Program-made: the position numbers and the translations under genes
In this document: positions 6,635-12,860 of the stretch, one piece after another
Numbering within the stretch: position 1 is the stretch's first letter
Layout of the letters: each line of letters starts with the position of its first letter
From: JBEKJU01 sp050011095
GTDB taxonomy: Bacteria > Desulfobacterota > Syntrophorhabdia > Syntrophorhabdales > WCHB1-27
NCBI GenBank assembly: GCA_050011095.1
Contig: JBEKJU010000079.1
Coordinates: 1 to 12,860, forward strand
Length of the DNA stretch: 12,860 bases
Reading direction: 5' to 3'
The notes under the pieces: model-generated
Told to the model about the DNA's origin: nothing
Database searches by the model: none
What the model saw: only the letters and a program-made list of their open reading frames with translations

Positions 6635-7923
6635 GAAGGCTTCTCCCCCTCCTTCTGTGTGCCGCCCTCGTGGTGCTTGCAGCGAGCGAAGGGTACGGTG
6701 CGCCGCGGGAAGTCTATGAGATCAAAGTAAACGCTGTAATAAGCCCCCCCGTTTCGCAATTTATTTCCGACTCCATAAGGCATGCGGCCGACGGCAGGGC
6801 CGACGCGCTCCTCATTCTGCTCGATACGCCGGGCGGCCTCGACACGGCCATGAGGGAGATCGTGAAGGCCATAATGGAGGCCCCCCTGCCCGTGATCGTT
6901 TACGTGTACCCCGCGGGAGCACGGGCCGCTTCGGCGGGCACGATCATCCTCATCGCGGCCCATGTGGCGGCCATGGCGCACGGCACGAATGTGGGCGCCG
7001 CCCACCCGGTCACCATCGGGAAGGAGAAGGTGGATAAGGAGATGATGGCGAAGGTCGTGCAGGATGCGGAGGCGTACGCGAGGAGCCTCGCGGCGAAGCG
7101 GGGACGGAATGCGGAATGGGCGGCCAGGGCGGTGAGCAAGAGCGTATCGATAACGGCCGACGAGGCCCTAAAGGCGCACGTCATCGACGTGGTCGCGGAC
7201 AATGTCGACGAGCTTCTCGCGAAGGTGGACGGATTGGTCGTCGAGGTGGGACAAGGCAGGGTACGGATGCAGACGAAGGGGGCAAAGGTCGTCGAGGTCG
7301 AGACCCCTTTCAAGTACAGGCTGCTCTCCTATATCAGCGATCCGAATATCGCCTACCTGCTCATGATGATAGGGTTCTACGGCATCCTTTTCGAGATATA
7401 CTCACCCGGCGCGGTCTTTCCCGGTGTTGTGGGCGGTATCTGCCTCATCCTGGCCTTTTACGCCTTTCACACCCTTCCCATAAGCTATGCCGGCCTTTTT
7501 TTGATCGTCCTCGGCATCATCTTCTTCGTCCTGGAGCTTAAGGTGGCGAGCTACGGTCTCCTCAGCATTGCGGGCATTGTCTCTATCGCGATAGGCTCTG
7601 TCATGCTCATTGACCTGCCCTCGAGCTGGCTTTCCCTGTCCTGGCAATCGATATTGGCCGTCGTGATACTCTCTACAATATTTTTCCTCGGTGTGCTATC
7701 ATATGCCATCAAAGCCCAGCTATCGAAGGTAAAGACGGGCCGGGAGGGGCTTTTAGGCGAGGTAGGGGTGGCGAGAACCGCTTTGTCCCCTGCCGGTAAG
7801 GTTTTTGTCCACGGGGAGCTGTGGGACGCGAGAAGCGAAGACGCTGTTCAGGCAGGTGAACGGGTGAGGGTTATTGCCGTGGAAGGCATGGTGGTGAAGG
7901 TCAAAAAAGAAGGGGGAGCTTAA
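6631..7923 (+). CDS. nfeD: Long-form NfeD: membrane-bound ClpP-class serine protease with OB-fold tail
   Basis: Membrane protein of the NfeD1b type (430 residues), the partner of slipins. Residues 1-24 are a signal peptide. The ClpP/SDH-like protease domain spans about 28-205: ILLDTPGGLD (62-71), the nucleophile Ser101 in AASAGT, GTNVGAAHPV (118-127), and Lys141, which lines up with the catalytic lysine of the archaeal homologue PH1510. About five membrane segments follow (near 239-257, 262-280, 285-303, 307-329, 340-360). Residues 364-430 form the NfeD OB-fold domain (GLLGEVGVARTAL). PH1510 cleaves the C-terminus of its stomatin partner; the same job is inferred here. It begins in an ATGA overlap with coaD and ends in a TAATG overlap with the slipin gene, so translation of the three is probably coupled. 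The dyad looks intact. Confidence 0.94.
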   Translation: MRRLLPLLLCAALVVLAASEGYGAPREVYEIKVNAVISPPVSQFISDSIRHAADGRADALLILLDTPGGLDTAMREIVKAIMEAPLPVIVYVYPAGARAASAGTIILIAAHVAAMAHGTNVGAAHPVTIGKEKVDKEMMAKVVQDAEAYARSLAAKRGRNAEWAARAVSKSVSITADEALKAHVIDVVADNVDELLAKVDGLVVEVGQGRVRMQTKGAKVVEVETPFKYRLLSYISDPNIAYLLMMIGFYGILFEIYSPGAVFPGVVGGICLILAFYAFHTLPISYAGLFLIVLGIIFFVLELKVASYGLLSIAGIVSIAIGSVMLIDLPSSWLSLSWQSILAVVILSTIFFLGVLSYAIKAQLSKVKTGREGLLGEVGVARTALSPAGKVFVHGELWDARSEDAVQAGERVRVIAVEGMVVKVKKEGGA

Positions 7924-8675
7924 TGCCCGTCTATTTCCTTATCCTGGTATTACTCGTCGTTTTCTTCGCGATGGCGATCAAGATATTGAACGAGTACGAA
8001 CGGGGCGTGATCTTCCGCCTCGGCCGCGTGCTCGGCAGGGCCAAGGGACCGGGCCTCATTATCCTCATTCCGATCATCGACAGGATGGTAAAGGTGAGTC
8101 TCAGGACCGTCGTCCACGACGTGCCCGCGCAGGATGTGATCACGAGGGACAATATCTCCATCAAGGTGAACGCCGTCGTCTATTTCCGCGTTATCGACCC
8201 CATGAAGGCCATCATAGACGTGGAGAACTACCTCTATGCAACGAGCCAGCTTTCGCAGACGACGCTCAGGAGCGTGCTCGGCCAGGCCGAGCTCGACGAG
8301 CTGCTCTCCCATCGGGAGAAGATCAATGAGCGGCTCCAGGAGATACTCGACATGCACACGGAGCCATGGGGCATCAAGGTGTCGAACGTCGAGGTGAAAA
8401 ACGTCGATCTGCCCCAGGAGATGCAGCGCGCCATCGCGCGCCAGGCCGAAGCGGAGCGCGAGAGGCGGGCCAAGGTCATAGGCGCCGAGGGCGAGTATCA
8501 GGCGGCAACGAGGCTCGCGGAGGCCTCCGACATACTCTCGAAAAACCCCATGTCGCTCCAGCTGCGTTATCTTGCGACGCTCGTGGAGATCTCGGCGGAA
8601 AAGAACTCGACCATCATCTTCCCGCTTCCCATCGATCTCATAAAGGCATTTACCGATAAAATGATCGAAAAGTGA
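7923..8675 (+). CDS. Slipin / stomatin-family SPFH protein
   Basis: Membrane-anchored SPFH (band 7) protein of the slipin group, 250 residues, thought to organise membrane microdomains and to be a substrate or partner of the adjacent NfeD protease. An N-terminal membrane segment (about 3-20) is followed by EYERGVIFRLGR (24-35), GPGLIILIPIIDR, then slipin hallmarks VPAQDVITRDN and VKVNAVVYFRV-like strands, ENYLYATSQLSQTTLRSVLGQAELDELL, and EVKNVDLPQEMQRAIARQAEAERERRAKVI leading to a coiled-coil. The tail NSTIIFPLPIDLI is the segment that NfeD-type proteases attack in the archaeal pair. The start overlaps the nfeD stop by one base (TAATG, 7921-7925). The nfeD-slipin pair is very widely conserved. 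Identity is firm; the physiological role is known only generally. Confidence 0.95.
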   Translation: MPVYFLILVLLVVFFAMAIKILNEYERGVIFRLGRVLGRAKGPGLIILIPIIDRMVKVSLRTVVHDVPAQDVITRDNISIKVNAVVYFRVIDPMKAIIDVENYLYATSQLSQTTLRSVLGQAELDELLSHREKINERLQEILDMHTEPWGIKVSNVEVKNVDLPQEMQRAIARQAEAERERRAKVIGAEGEYQAATRLAEASDILSKNPMSLQLRYLATLVEISAEKNSTIIFPLPIDLIKAFTDKMIEK

Positions 8676-8685
8676 AGGTGACTGC

Positions 8686-9945
8686 ATGAAAAGACATCTC
8701 GTCGCGCATCTCGTTGTTTTAGCTACGATGTTTTGTTTCCTCTTTGTGGTCGATGGGGCCTTTGCGCAATCGGCCGCCGCAAAAAAAAGGCATCACGCCG
8801 CCGTGCCTGCCGCGAAGGCGACGAAGGCGTCCGCCCGGAAGGCGGCAAGGGCGTCCGCAGCCATGTCGGTGAAAACCGCCGAAGAGCCCTGCAAGGCGTA
8901 CCTCGTGATGGAGGCGACGACAGGGACGATACTCGAAGAGCAGAACATGCACGATAAAAGACCGCCGGCAAGCATGGCCAAGCTGATGGTGGCCTCTATC
9001 GTCCTCGACAGGATCGCGAAAGGGGAGATCCACCTGACCGACAAGGTGCCCGTATCGAAGGAATCCGCGGGGATGGGGGGCAGTCAGGTGTACCTTGCGG
9101 AGGGTGAGGTATTTTCCCTGGAAGACATGATGAGGGCCACGATGATCGCCTCCGGCAATGACGCGGCCTACGCGGTTAGTGAATTTGTCGGGGGAACGAG
9201 CAGAAATTTTGTGGGGCTCATGAACGAAAAGGCAAAATCCTTAGGGATGAACGATACGGAATACAACTCGGTCCATGGCCTGCCGCCGTCGAAGGGCCAG
9301 AAGGAAGACCTTACCTCCTGTTACGACATGGCTCTCCTCGCGCGTGACATTCTCAGGTATCCGAAGATCACCGAATGGACGTCGACGAAGACGGGCCAAT
9401 TCAGGAACGGGACCTTCACGCTGTCGAACCACAACAAGCTCCTTTCGAGAATGACGGAGGTGGATGGACTGAAGACGGGCTACTACAGGAGCACGGGCTA
9501 CAATGTGGTGGCCACGGCGAAGAAGGGAGACCTACGCTTCATCACGGTGGTAATGGGAAGCCCGACAGCAAAGGCGCGGGATGACCTGGCGGTGGAGAAG
9601 CTGAAGAAGTACTTCGCGGAATATACCGTGCTGAACCTGGCGAAGAAGGGGGATCAGGTCGACAAAGAGATCGTCCTCGAAGATGGGAAGTACAGGAAGA
9701 TAAAGGGCGTTGTCGGGGCCGATCTGAACGTCCCGTTGCTCCGGGAAAAGAAGAAGGACGTAAAACGGGTGGTGAGCCTCCCCGCGAGCGTGAGGGGCGA
9801 GGTGAAGCAGGGGCAGAAGCTCGGGGAGATAGTCTTCCAGGTCGACAACGCGGTGGTCGGGAAGGTGGACATCGTTTCGCCCACTTACGTGCCGAAGGCT
9901 AATATATTCACCAGAATGGTGAGAAAAGTGGGTCTGAATATCTAG
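8686..9945 (+). CDS. D-alanyl-D-alanine carboxypeptidase (PBP5/DacA-DacF family, peptidase S11)
   Basis: Periplasmic low-molecular-weight penicillin-binding protein that removes the terminal D-Ala from peptidoglycan pentapeptides. The 419-residue product has a signal peptide (1-27, ending GAFA), then an unusual Ala/Lys/Arg-rich stretch (about 30-63), then the catalytic domain. The three active-site motifs are present: SxxK as SMAK (Ser96, Lys99), SGN (156-158) and KTG (263-265). A C-terminal beta-rich PBP5-type domain follows (about 310-400), ending in an amphipathic segment (NIFTRMVRKVGLNI) that could bind the inner membrane, as in PBP5. AAGG lies before the start, 10 bp after the slipin stop. 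Six bases separate it from coaBC. Which Dac paralogue it represents cannot be decided, so no symbol is given. A basic leader this long is not typical of the family. Confidence 0.95.
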   Translation: MKRHLVAHLVVLATMFCFLFVVDGAFAQSAAAKKRHHAAVPAAKATKASARKAARASAAMSVKTAEEPCKAYLVMEATTGTILEEQNMHDKRPPASMAKLMVASIVLDRIAKGEIHLTDKVPVSKESAGMGGSQVYLAEGEVFSLEDMMRATMIASGNDAAYAVSEFVGGTSRNFVGLMNEKAKSLGMNDTEYNSVHGLPPSKGQKEDLTSCYDMALLARDILRYPKITEWTSTKTGQFRNGTFTLSNHNKLLSRMTEVDGLKTGYYRSTGYNVVATAKKGDLRFITVVMGSPTAKARDDLAVEKLKKYFAEYTVLNLAKKGDQVDKEIVLEDGKYRKIKGVVGADLNVPLLREKKKDVKRVVSLPASVRGEVKQGQKLGEIVFQVDNAVVGKVDIVSPTYVPKANIFTRMVRKVGLNI

Positions 9946-9951
9946 GAGAGA

Positions 9952-11202
9952 ATGGCTGCCGGTATGTTTACCATGCTGCAGAACAAGGAGATTATCGTTG
10001 GCATCACAGGCGGTATCGCCGCCTACAAGATTGCCGAGCTTGTGCGGGCATTGACGAAGCTCGGCTCGCACGTCCACGTCGTGATGACGAAAAATGCGAT
10101 GGAATTCGTCACCCCCCTGACCTTCCAGACCATCTCCGGAAATCCCGTCACCCACGAGGTGTTCAAGCTTTTCACGGGCGGGAAGATCGGGCATGTGGCC
10201 CTCTCGGATATCGCCGACCAGATGGTGATAGCCCCGGCAACGGCGAATGTTATAGGAAAGGTGGCAAACGGCATCGCCGATGATTTTCTCACCACCATGG
10301 TGATGGCGACCACCGTTCCTGTCCTCTTTGTTCCCTCCATGAATACGAAGATGTGGGAGAGCAGCATTGTCCAGTCGAACATAGATAAGCTGAAGGATAA
10401 CGGGTACAAGTTCATGGAACCGGCCTCCGGCGATTTGGCGTGCGGGTGGCAGGGAAAGGGAAGATTGCCCTCGATCGAGGACATCCTGGAAAAAATGGAG
10501 GACATCTTCACGGAGAAGGATTACCTCGATGAGAGGGTCCTCGTCACGGCCGGGCCTACCACCGAGTTTATCGACCCCGTGCGGTGCATAACGAACCGCT
10601 CGTCGGGGAAGATGGGCTATGCGATTGCCAGGATGGCGAAAAGAAGGGGGGCCGAGGTGGTCCTTGTGACGGGAGTAACGTCCCTTCCGCTGCCGAGGAA
10701 CGATATCAGGGTGATCAATGTGGTGAGCGCCGAGCAGATGAGGGCGGCGGTAATGGAGGAACAGCGGCATTCCTCGGTGATAATCAAATCGGCGGCCGTG
10801 GCCGACTACCGGTGCAAGGACGAGAGCTGCGAGAAGATCAAAAAGAAGGACGGCCAGGAAGAAATGGTCCTCACCCTGACGAGGAACGCCGATATCCTCG
10901 AAGAGCTCGGGCGGATGAACGGGGATCGCGTCCTCGTCGGCTTCGCCGCGGAGACGAGCCATGTGATCGAAAACGCAGTGGAAAAACTGAGGAAGAAGAA
11001 TCTCGATCTCATCGTGGCTAACGACGTGTCGAAGGCCGATATCGGTTTCAGTTCCGATAACAATGAGGTGACGATCATCGATCCTTCGGGCGGCGTAAAG
11101 CACGTACCGAGGCGCTCGAAGGAGGAGATTGCCCACATTATACTGGACGAGGCGCTCAGAGTCCTCAACAAAAAGAGAAAGACCGAAAAGGAGTGGTCCT
11201 GA
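9952..11202 (+). CDS. coaBC: Bifunctional phosphopantothenoylcysteine decarboxylase / phosphopantothenate-cysteine ligase
   Basis: Fused CoA-pathway enzyme of 416 residues. The C-terminal CoaB domain joins 4'-phosphopantothenate to cysteine with CTP; the N-terminal flavoprotein CoaC domain decarboxylates the product to phosphopantetheine, the CoaD substrate. CoaC (about 11-187): ITGGIAAYK (18-26), catalytic His81 in GHVALS, APATANVIGKVANGIADD, P-x-MN motif PSMNTKMW (128-135), and Cys164 in LACGWQGKGRL. CoaB (about 195-410): VTAGPTTEFIDPVR (198-211), NRSSGKMG (215-222), AAVADY (281-286) and KIKK (295-298). The start is uncertain: AGGAG at 9944-9948 is only 3 nt from the ATG at 9952 and 15 nt from an in-frame ATG at 9964; the conserved region begins after either. 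A weak terminator-like fold follows, so this probably ends the rsmD operon. Confidence 0.96.
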   Translation: MAAGMFTMLQNKEIIVGITGGIAAYKIAELVRALTKLGSHVHVVMTKNAMEFVTPLTFQTISGNPVTHEVFKLFTGGKIGHVALSDIADQMVIAPATANVIGKVANGIADDFLTTMVMATTVPVLFVPSMNTKMWESSIVQSNIDKLKDNGYKFMEPASGDLACGWQGKGRLPSIEDILEKMEDIFTEKDYLDERVLVTAGPTTEFIDPVRCITNRSSGKMGYAIARMAKRRGAEVVLVTGVTSLPLPRNDIRVINVVSAEQMRAAVMEEQRHSSVIIKSAAVADYRCKDESCEKIKKKDGQEEMVLTLTRNADILEELGRMNGDRVLVGFAAETSHVIENAVEKLRKKNLDLIVANDVSKADIGFSSDNNEVTIIDPSGGVKHVPRRSKEEIAHIILDEALRVLNKKRKTEKEWS

Positions 11203-11233
11203 AAAGGCCGGGTTGTCTTCGGTTCTTCCTTTT
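11202..11233 (+). terminator. Weak terminator-like hairpin after coaBC
   Basis: AAAAGG (11202-11207) can pair with CCTTTT (11228-11233), and a five-T run (11230-11234) follows, overlapping the stem. The loop is about 20 nt with an internal CCG/CGG pairing. The stem is short and A-T rich, so this is at best a modest intrinsic terminator. Confidence 0.3.
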
Positions 11234-11245
11234 TATGAGGGGGAG

Positions 11246-11302
11246 GGGGAGCCGCAGGTATAGCCTTTACCGATCGACACTCTGACCGGCTGCGCACTCC
11301 CC
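11246..11302 (+). other. Possible structured RNA segment in the protease leader
   Basis: GGGGAG (11246-11251) pairs perfectly with CTCCCC (11297-11302). Just inside, CGCAG (11253-11257) pairs with CTGCG (11290-11294), giving an 11-bp stem with a 1x2 internal loop. The enclosed 32 bases can form a smaller GGTA/TACC hairpin. No known riboswitch or small-RNA class is recognised, and whether the region is transcribed is unknown. Confidence 0.45.
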
Positions 11303-11311
11303 GGCAAGAAC

Positions 11312-11336
11312 AGGCCCTACTGAGTTAGATGGGCCT
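11312..11336 (+). other. Second inverted repeat in the protease leader
   Basis: AGGCCC (11312-11317) and GGGCCT (11331-11336) form a perfect 6-bp stem around a 13-nt A/T-rich loop. No T-run follows, so it is not a normal terminator. It lies between the larger stem and the tandem repeat. Confidence 0.4.
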
Positions 11337-11352
11337 TACCCGTGGAGGGGGC

Positions 11353-11395
11353 GACGCTAGCCCCAATAATTGCGGGACGCTAGCCCCAATAATTG
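11353..11395 (+). repeat. Perfect tandem direct repeat upstream of the HtrA-like protease
   Basis: The 20-base word GACGCTAGCCCCAATAATTG occurs at 11353-11372 and again, without mismatch, at 11376-11395, separated by CGG (period 23). Each copy holds the palindrome GCTAGC and the near-palindrome CAATAATTG. The second copy ends 6 bases before the protease ATG and contains AATAAT (11388-11393), a possible -10 element 8 nt from the start codon. It could be a paired operator or a recent duplication. Confidence 0.95.
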
Positions 11396-11401
11396 TAAGC
11401 G

Positions 11402-12721
11402 ATGACAAAATTAATCATCACCGCGGCCATCATGCTCCTTGTTTTTTGCCCCGCCCTTCTTTCCGCCAAGGAGGAGAGGCTGACGGAGGTCGTTGAACTC
11501 GCGAGCAAGGCGATCGTGAACATAAGGACCGAGGAGGCGGCGAAAAGGGGGAATGATGCCAAGAGCACGAGCCTCTTCAAACGGTTCTTTCTAACCGACG
11601 AAGACGAGGATTCCGAGGCGGTGGAGAATATAGGATCGGGCGTGGTGCTCGACCCGAAGGGCATCATCGTCACGAACGAACATCTCATCTCCAAGGCGGT
11701 GACCATCCACGTAAAATTTACGAACCGCCAGGAGTATGAGGCCCACGTGATTGCCGCCGATCCCGAGCTTGATATCGCCCTCCTGAAGGTTGACGACGAC
11801 ACGAATGAGTTTCCCTTCCTGAGAATGGTCAAGTCTAATGCGAGGGTAGGGGAGCGGGCGGTCGTCATCGGCAATCCTTACGACCTTCCCACGTCCGTCA
11901 CCGCCGGCGTGGTGAGTGCCCTCCGGAAGAACGTGAAGATCAACGACAGGGTCTACACTACGCTCATCCAGACGGATGCGGCCATTAACCCCGGCAACTC
12001 GGGCGGCGCCCTGCTCGACGGAGAGGGGAACCTCCTCGGTATTGTCACTGCCGTCTACGAGGAGGGCAAGGGAATCGGTTTCGCCATCCCTATCGATGAC
12101 GTGATGAGCATGCTCTCGGAGTTTATCGAGCACGCGGGCAAGCGCCCCATATTCGGCCTGTTCGTCGATAAGAGGAGGGACGATACCGGGCAGTACCTAT
12201 ATGTGGACGGGGTAATCCCGGGAAGCCCGGCAGAAGAGTGCGGCATTAAAGTGGGCGACAGGATCATCGAGCTTGACAACAGGAAGATCCGGGAGGGGAT
12301 GAAGTTCCAGAATGTCTTCAGGAGGGGCAATCTGAACGGCAGGAGCCAGTTGAAGGTCGTGAGGGGCAATCAGACAGTCGCGATCAGCACGGAGAAGGCC
12401 GCTCAGTATGTGCCGGTACCCCTGGACGAGCGCCTGTGCGGGGTCCGCCTCGCCAACATCGAAGGTTACGCGCGGCTCAAGTTCAAACTGAGACAGCAGA
12501 AGGGTGTCGTGGTGACCAAGGTAATGAGGGGCGGCCTGGGAGAGCGGTACGGCCTGAGGGCCGGCGATGTGGTCATCAGGATCAACAATGCGGAAGTATC
12601 GGACAAGAACAGTTTCACAGCGCTTATGGTCGAGGGTCTGAGAAGGAACTATATTCTGTATCAGGTGAAGAGGAACAATACGGTTTTTTTCCTCCCCATG
12701 AAACTCGACACCTTACTCTAG
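11402..12721 (+). CDS. HtrA/DegP-family trypsin-like serine protease with two PDZ domains
   Basis: Periplasmic protease/chaperone for damaged envelope proteins, 439 residues. Residues 1-22 are a signal peptide (cleavage after LLSA). The chymotrypsin-fold domain has a complete triad: His94 in VTNEHL, Asp124 in ELDIALLKV, Ser200 in GNSGGALL. Two PDZ domains follow (about 248-335, with GVIPGSPAEECGIKVGDRI, and about 355-435, with GLRAGDVVIRINN). It is slightly shorter than E. coli DegP, and the stretch before the GSGVV strand is a short acidic segment (about 65-76, DEDEDSE) in place of a long LA loop. The ATG at 11402 is forced: an in-frame TAA lies at 11396-11398. It has almost no Shine-Dalgarno (TAAG). 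Its 199-bp leader suggests separate control from coaBC. DegP, DegQ and DegS-type roles cannot be told apart here. Confidence 0.93.
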   Translation: MTKLIITAAIMLLVFCPALLSAKEERLTEVVELASKAIVNIRTEEAAKRGNDAKSTSLFKRFFLTDEDEDSEAVENIGSGVVLDPKGIIVTNEHLISKAVTIHVKFTNRQEYEAHVIAADPELDIALLKVDDDTNEFPFLRMVKSNARVGERAVVIGNPYDLPTSVTAGVVSALRKNVKINDRVYTTLIQTDAAINPGNSGGALLDGEGNLLGIVTAVYEEGKGIGFAIPIDDVMSMLSEFIEHAGKRPIFGLFVDKRRDDTGQYLYVDGVIPGSPAEECGIKVGDRIIELDNRKIREGMKFQNVFRRGNLNGRSQLKVVRGNQTVAISTEKAAQYVPVPLDERLCGVRLANIEGYARLKFKLRQQKGVVVTKVMRGGLGERYGLRAGDVVIRINNAEVSDKNSFTALMVEGLRRNYILYQVKRNNTVFFLPMKLDTLL

Positions 12722-12729
12722 GAGGGATG

Positions 12730-12860
12730 ATGGAAGGAGAAAAGGGGGCCCCCGCGGACAAGGGCGGAAAGGGCGGATCGAGGCCGGATGGTGAAAAGAC
12801 AAAGGGCCGGGAAGAGAAATGGTCCGACAACGCACTTCTCTATGAGTTCGGCTTCTCCAC
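12730..12860 (+). CDS. Unrecognised protein, N-terminus only, cut by right edge
   Basis: An open frame follows the protease stop by only a few bases and runs off the window (about 43 codons visible). AGGAGGG (12720-12726) overlaps the protease stop codon. The ATG at 12727 touches that site, so the adjacent in-frame ATG at 12730 (4-nt spacing from AGGAGG) is the likelier start. The first 30 or so residues are hydrophilic and rich in Gly, Lys and Glu (GEKGAPADKGGKGG near the start); then a more ordinary segment begins, KWSDNALLYEFGFS. No signal peptide or known motif is visible. The spacing implies co-transcription with the protease. I do not recognise the family. Confidence 0.65.
   Translation, partial: MEGEKGAPADKGGKGGSRPDGEKTKGREEKWSDNALLYEFGFS

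Noticed and set aside
9532..11136. A 534-codon open frame on the minus strand opposite the carboxypeptidase and coaBC genes
   Set aside because: It is antisense to two genes with complete active-site motifs. Its translation is rich in His, Arg and Leu with no recognisable domain, as expected of a GC-rich codon-bias shadow.
11240..11395. Known riboswitch, tRNA, tmRNA or group II intron piece upstream of the protease
   Set aside because: I compared it by eye with conserved cores of c-di-GMP, cobalamin, fluoride and glycine riboswitches, tRNA T-arms and intron domain V; none fits.
1..12860. A defence island, CRISPR, toxin-antitoxin, prophage or biosynthetic cluster
   Set aside because: Every sizeable gene has a housekeeping or envelope assignment or is a lone accessory gene; there are no nuclease, integrase, transposase, toxin or synthase signatures and no repeat array.

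Overview
This window looks like ordinary chromosome from a GC-rich Gram-negative (diderm) bacterium. LptD, a signal-peptide-bearing D-Ala-D-Ala carboxypeptidase and an HtrA-type periplasmic protease imply an outer membrane and periplasm. The gene content (accD-folC-lptD, an ArsA-like ATPase, rsmD-coaD, long NfeD plus slipin) resembles Deltaproteobacteria/Desulfobacterota, perhaps a syntrophic lineage. That placement is an impression from protein style, not from a search. I see no transposase, integrase, CRISPR, tRNA or rRNA.

Layout. (1) Positions 1-3237, minus strand: accD -> folC -> lptD, read right to left. Both junctions are ATGA stop/start overlaps, and lptD runs off the left edge. (2) Positions 3287-4854, plus strand: a small alpha/beta hydrolase and an ArsA/Get3-like ATPase five bases apart, divergent from accD across only 49 bp. 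(3) Positions 4871-5365, minus strand: a lone SLOG-fold 'putative molybdenum carrier' protein, convergent with the ATPase. (4) Positions 5550-11202, plus strand: a tight six-gene run rsmD, coaD, nfeD (long form), slipin, D-Ala-D-Ala carboxypeptidase, coaBC. (5) Positions 11203-11401: a 199-bp gap with base-paired segments and a perfect 20-bp tandem direct repeat (period 23) ending just before an HtrA-like protease (11402-12721). (6) From about 12730: the start of an unrecognised gene cut by the right edge.

The minus-strand block joins fatty-acid precursor supply (accD) and folate polyglutamylation (folC) to LPS export (lptD). The long plus-strand run puts two coenzyme A steps (coaBC, coaD), whose product feeds acyl carrier and fatty acid synthesis, around membrane quality control (NfeD/slipin) and peptidoglycan trimming. 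The window is therefore mostly envelope and cofactor housekeeping. I found no convincing new multi-gene system. The best leads are non-coding or small-scale: the repeat and structured leader before the protease, three starts (SLOG, rsmD, protease) with a possible -10 hexamer only 7-8 nt upstream and no clear Shine-Dalgarno, and a CxxH in place of the usual CxxC in the ArsA-like ATPase.
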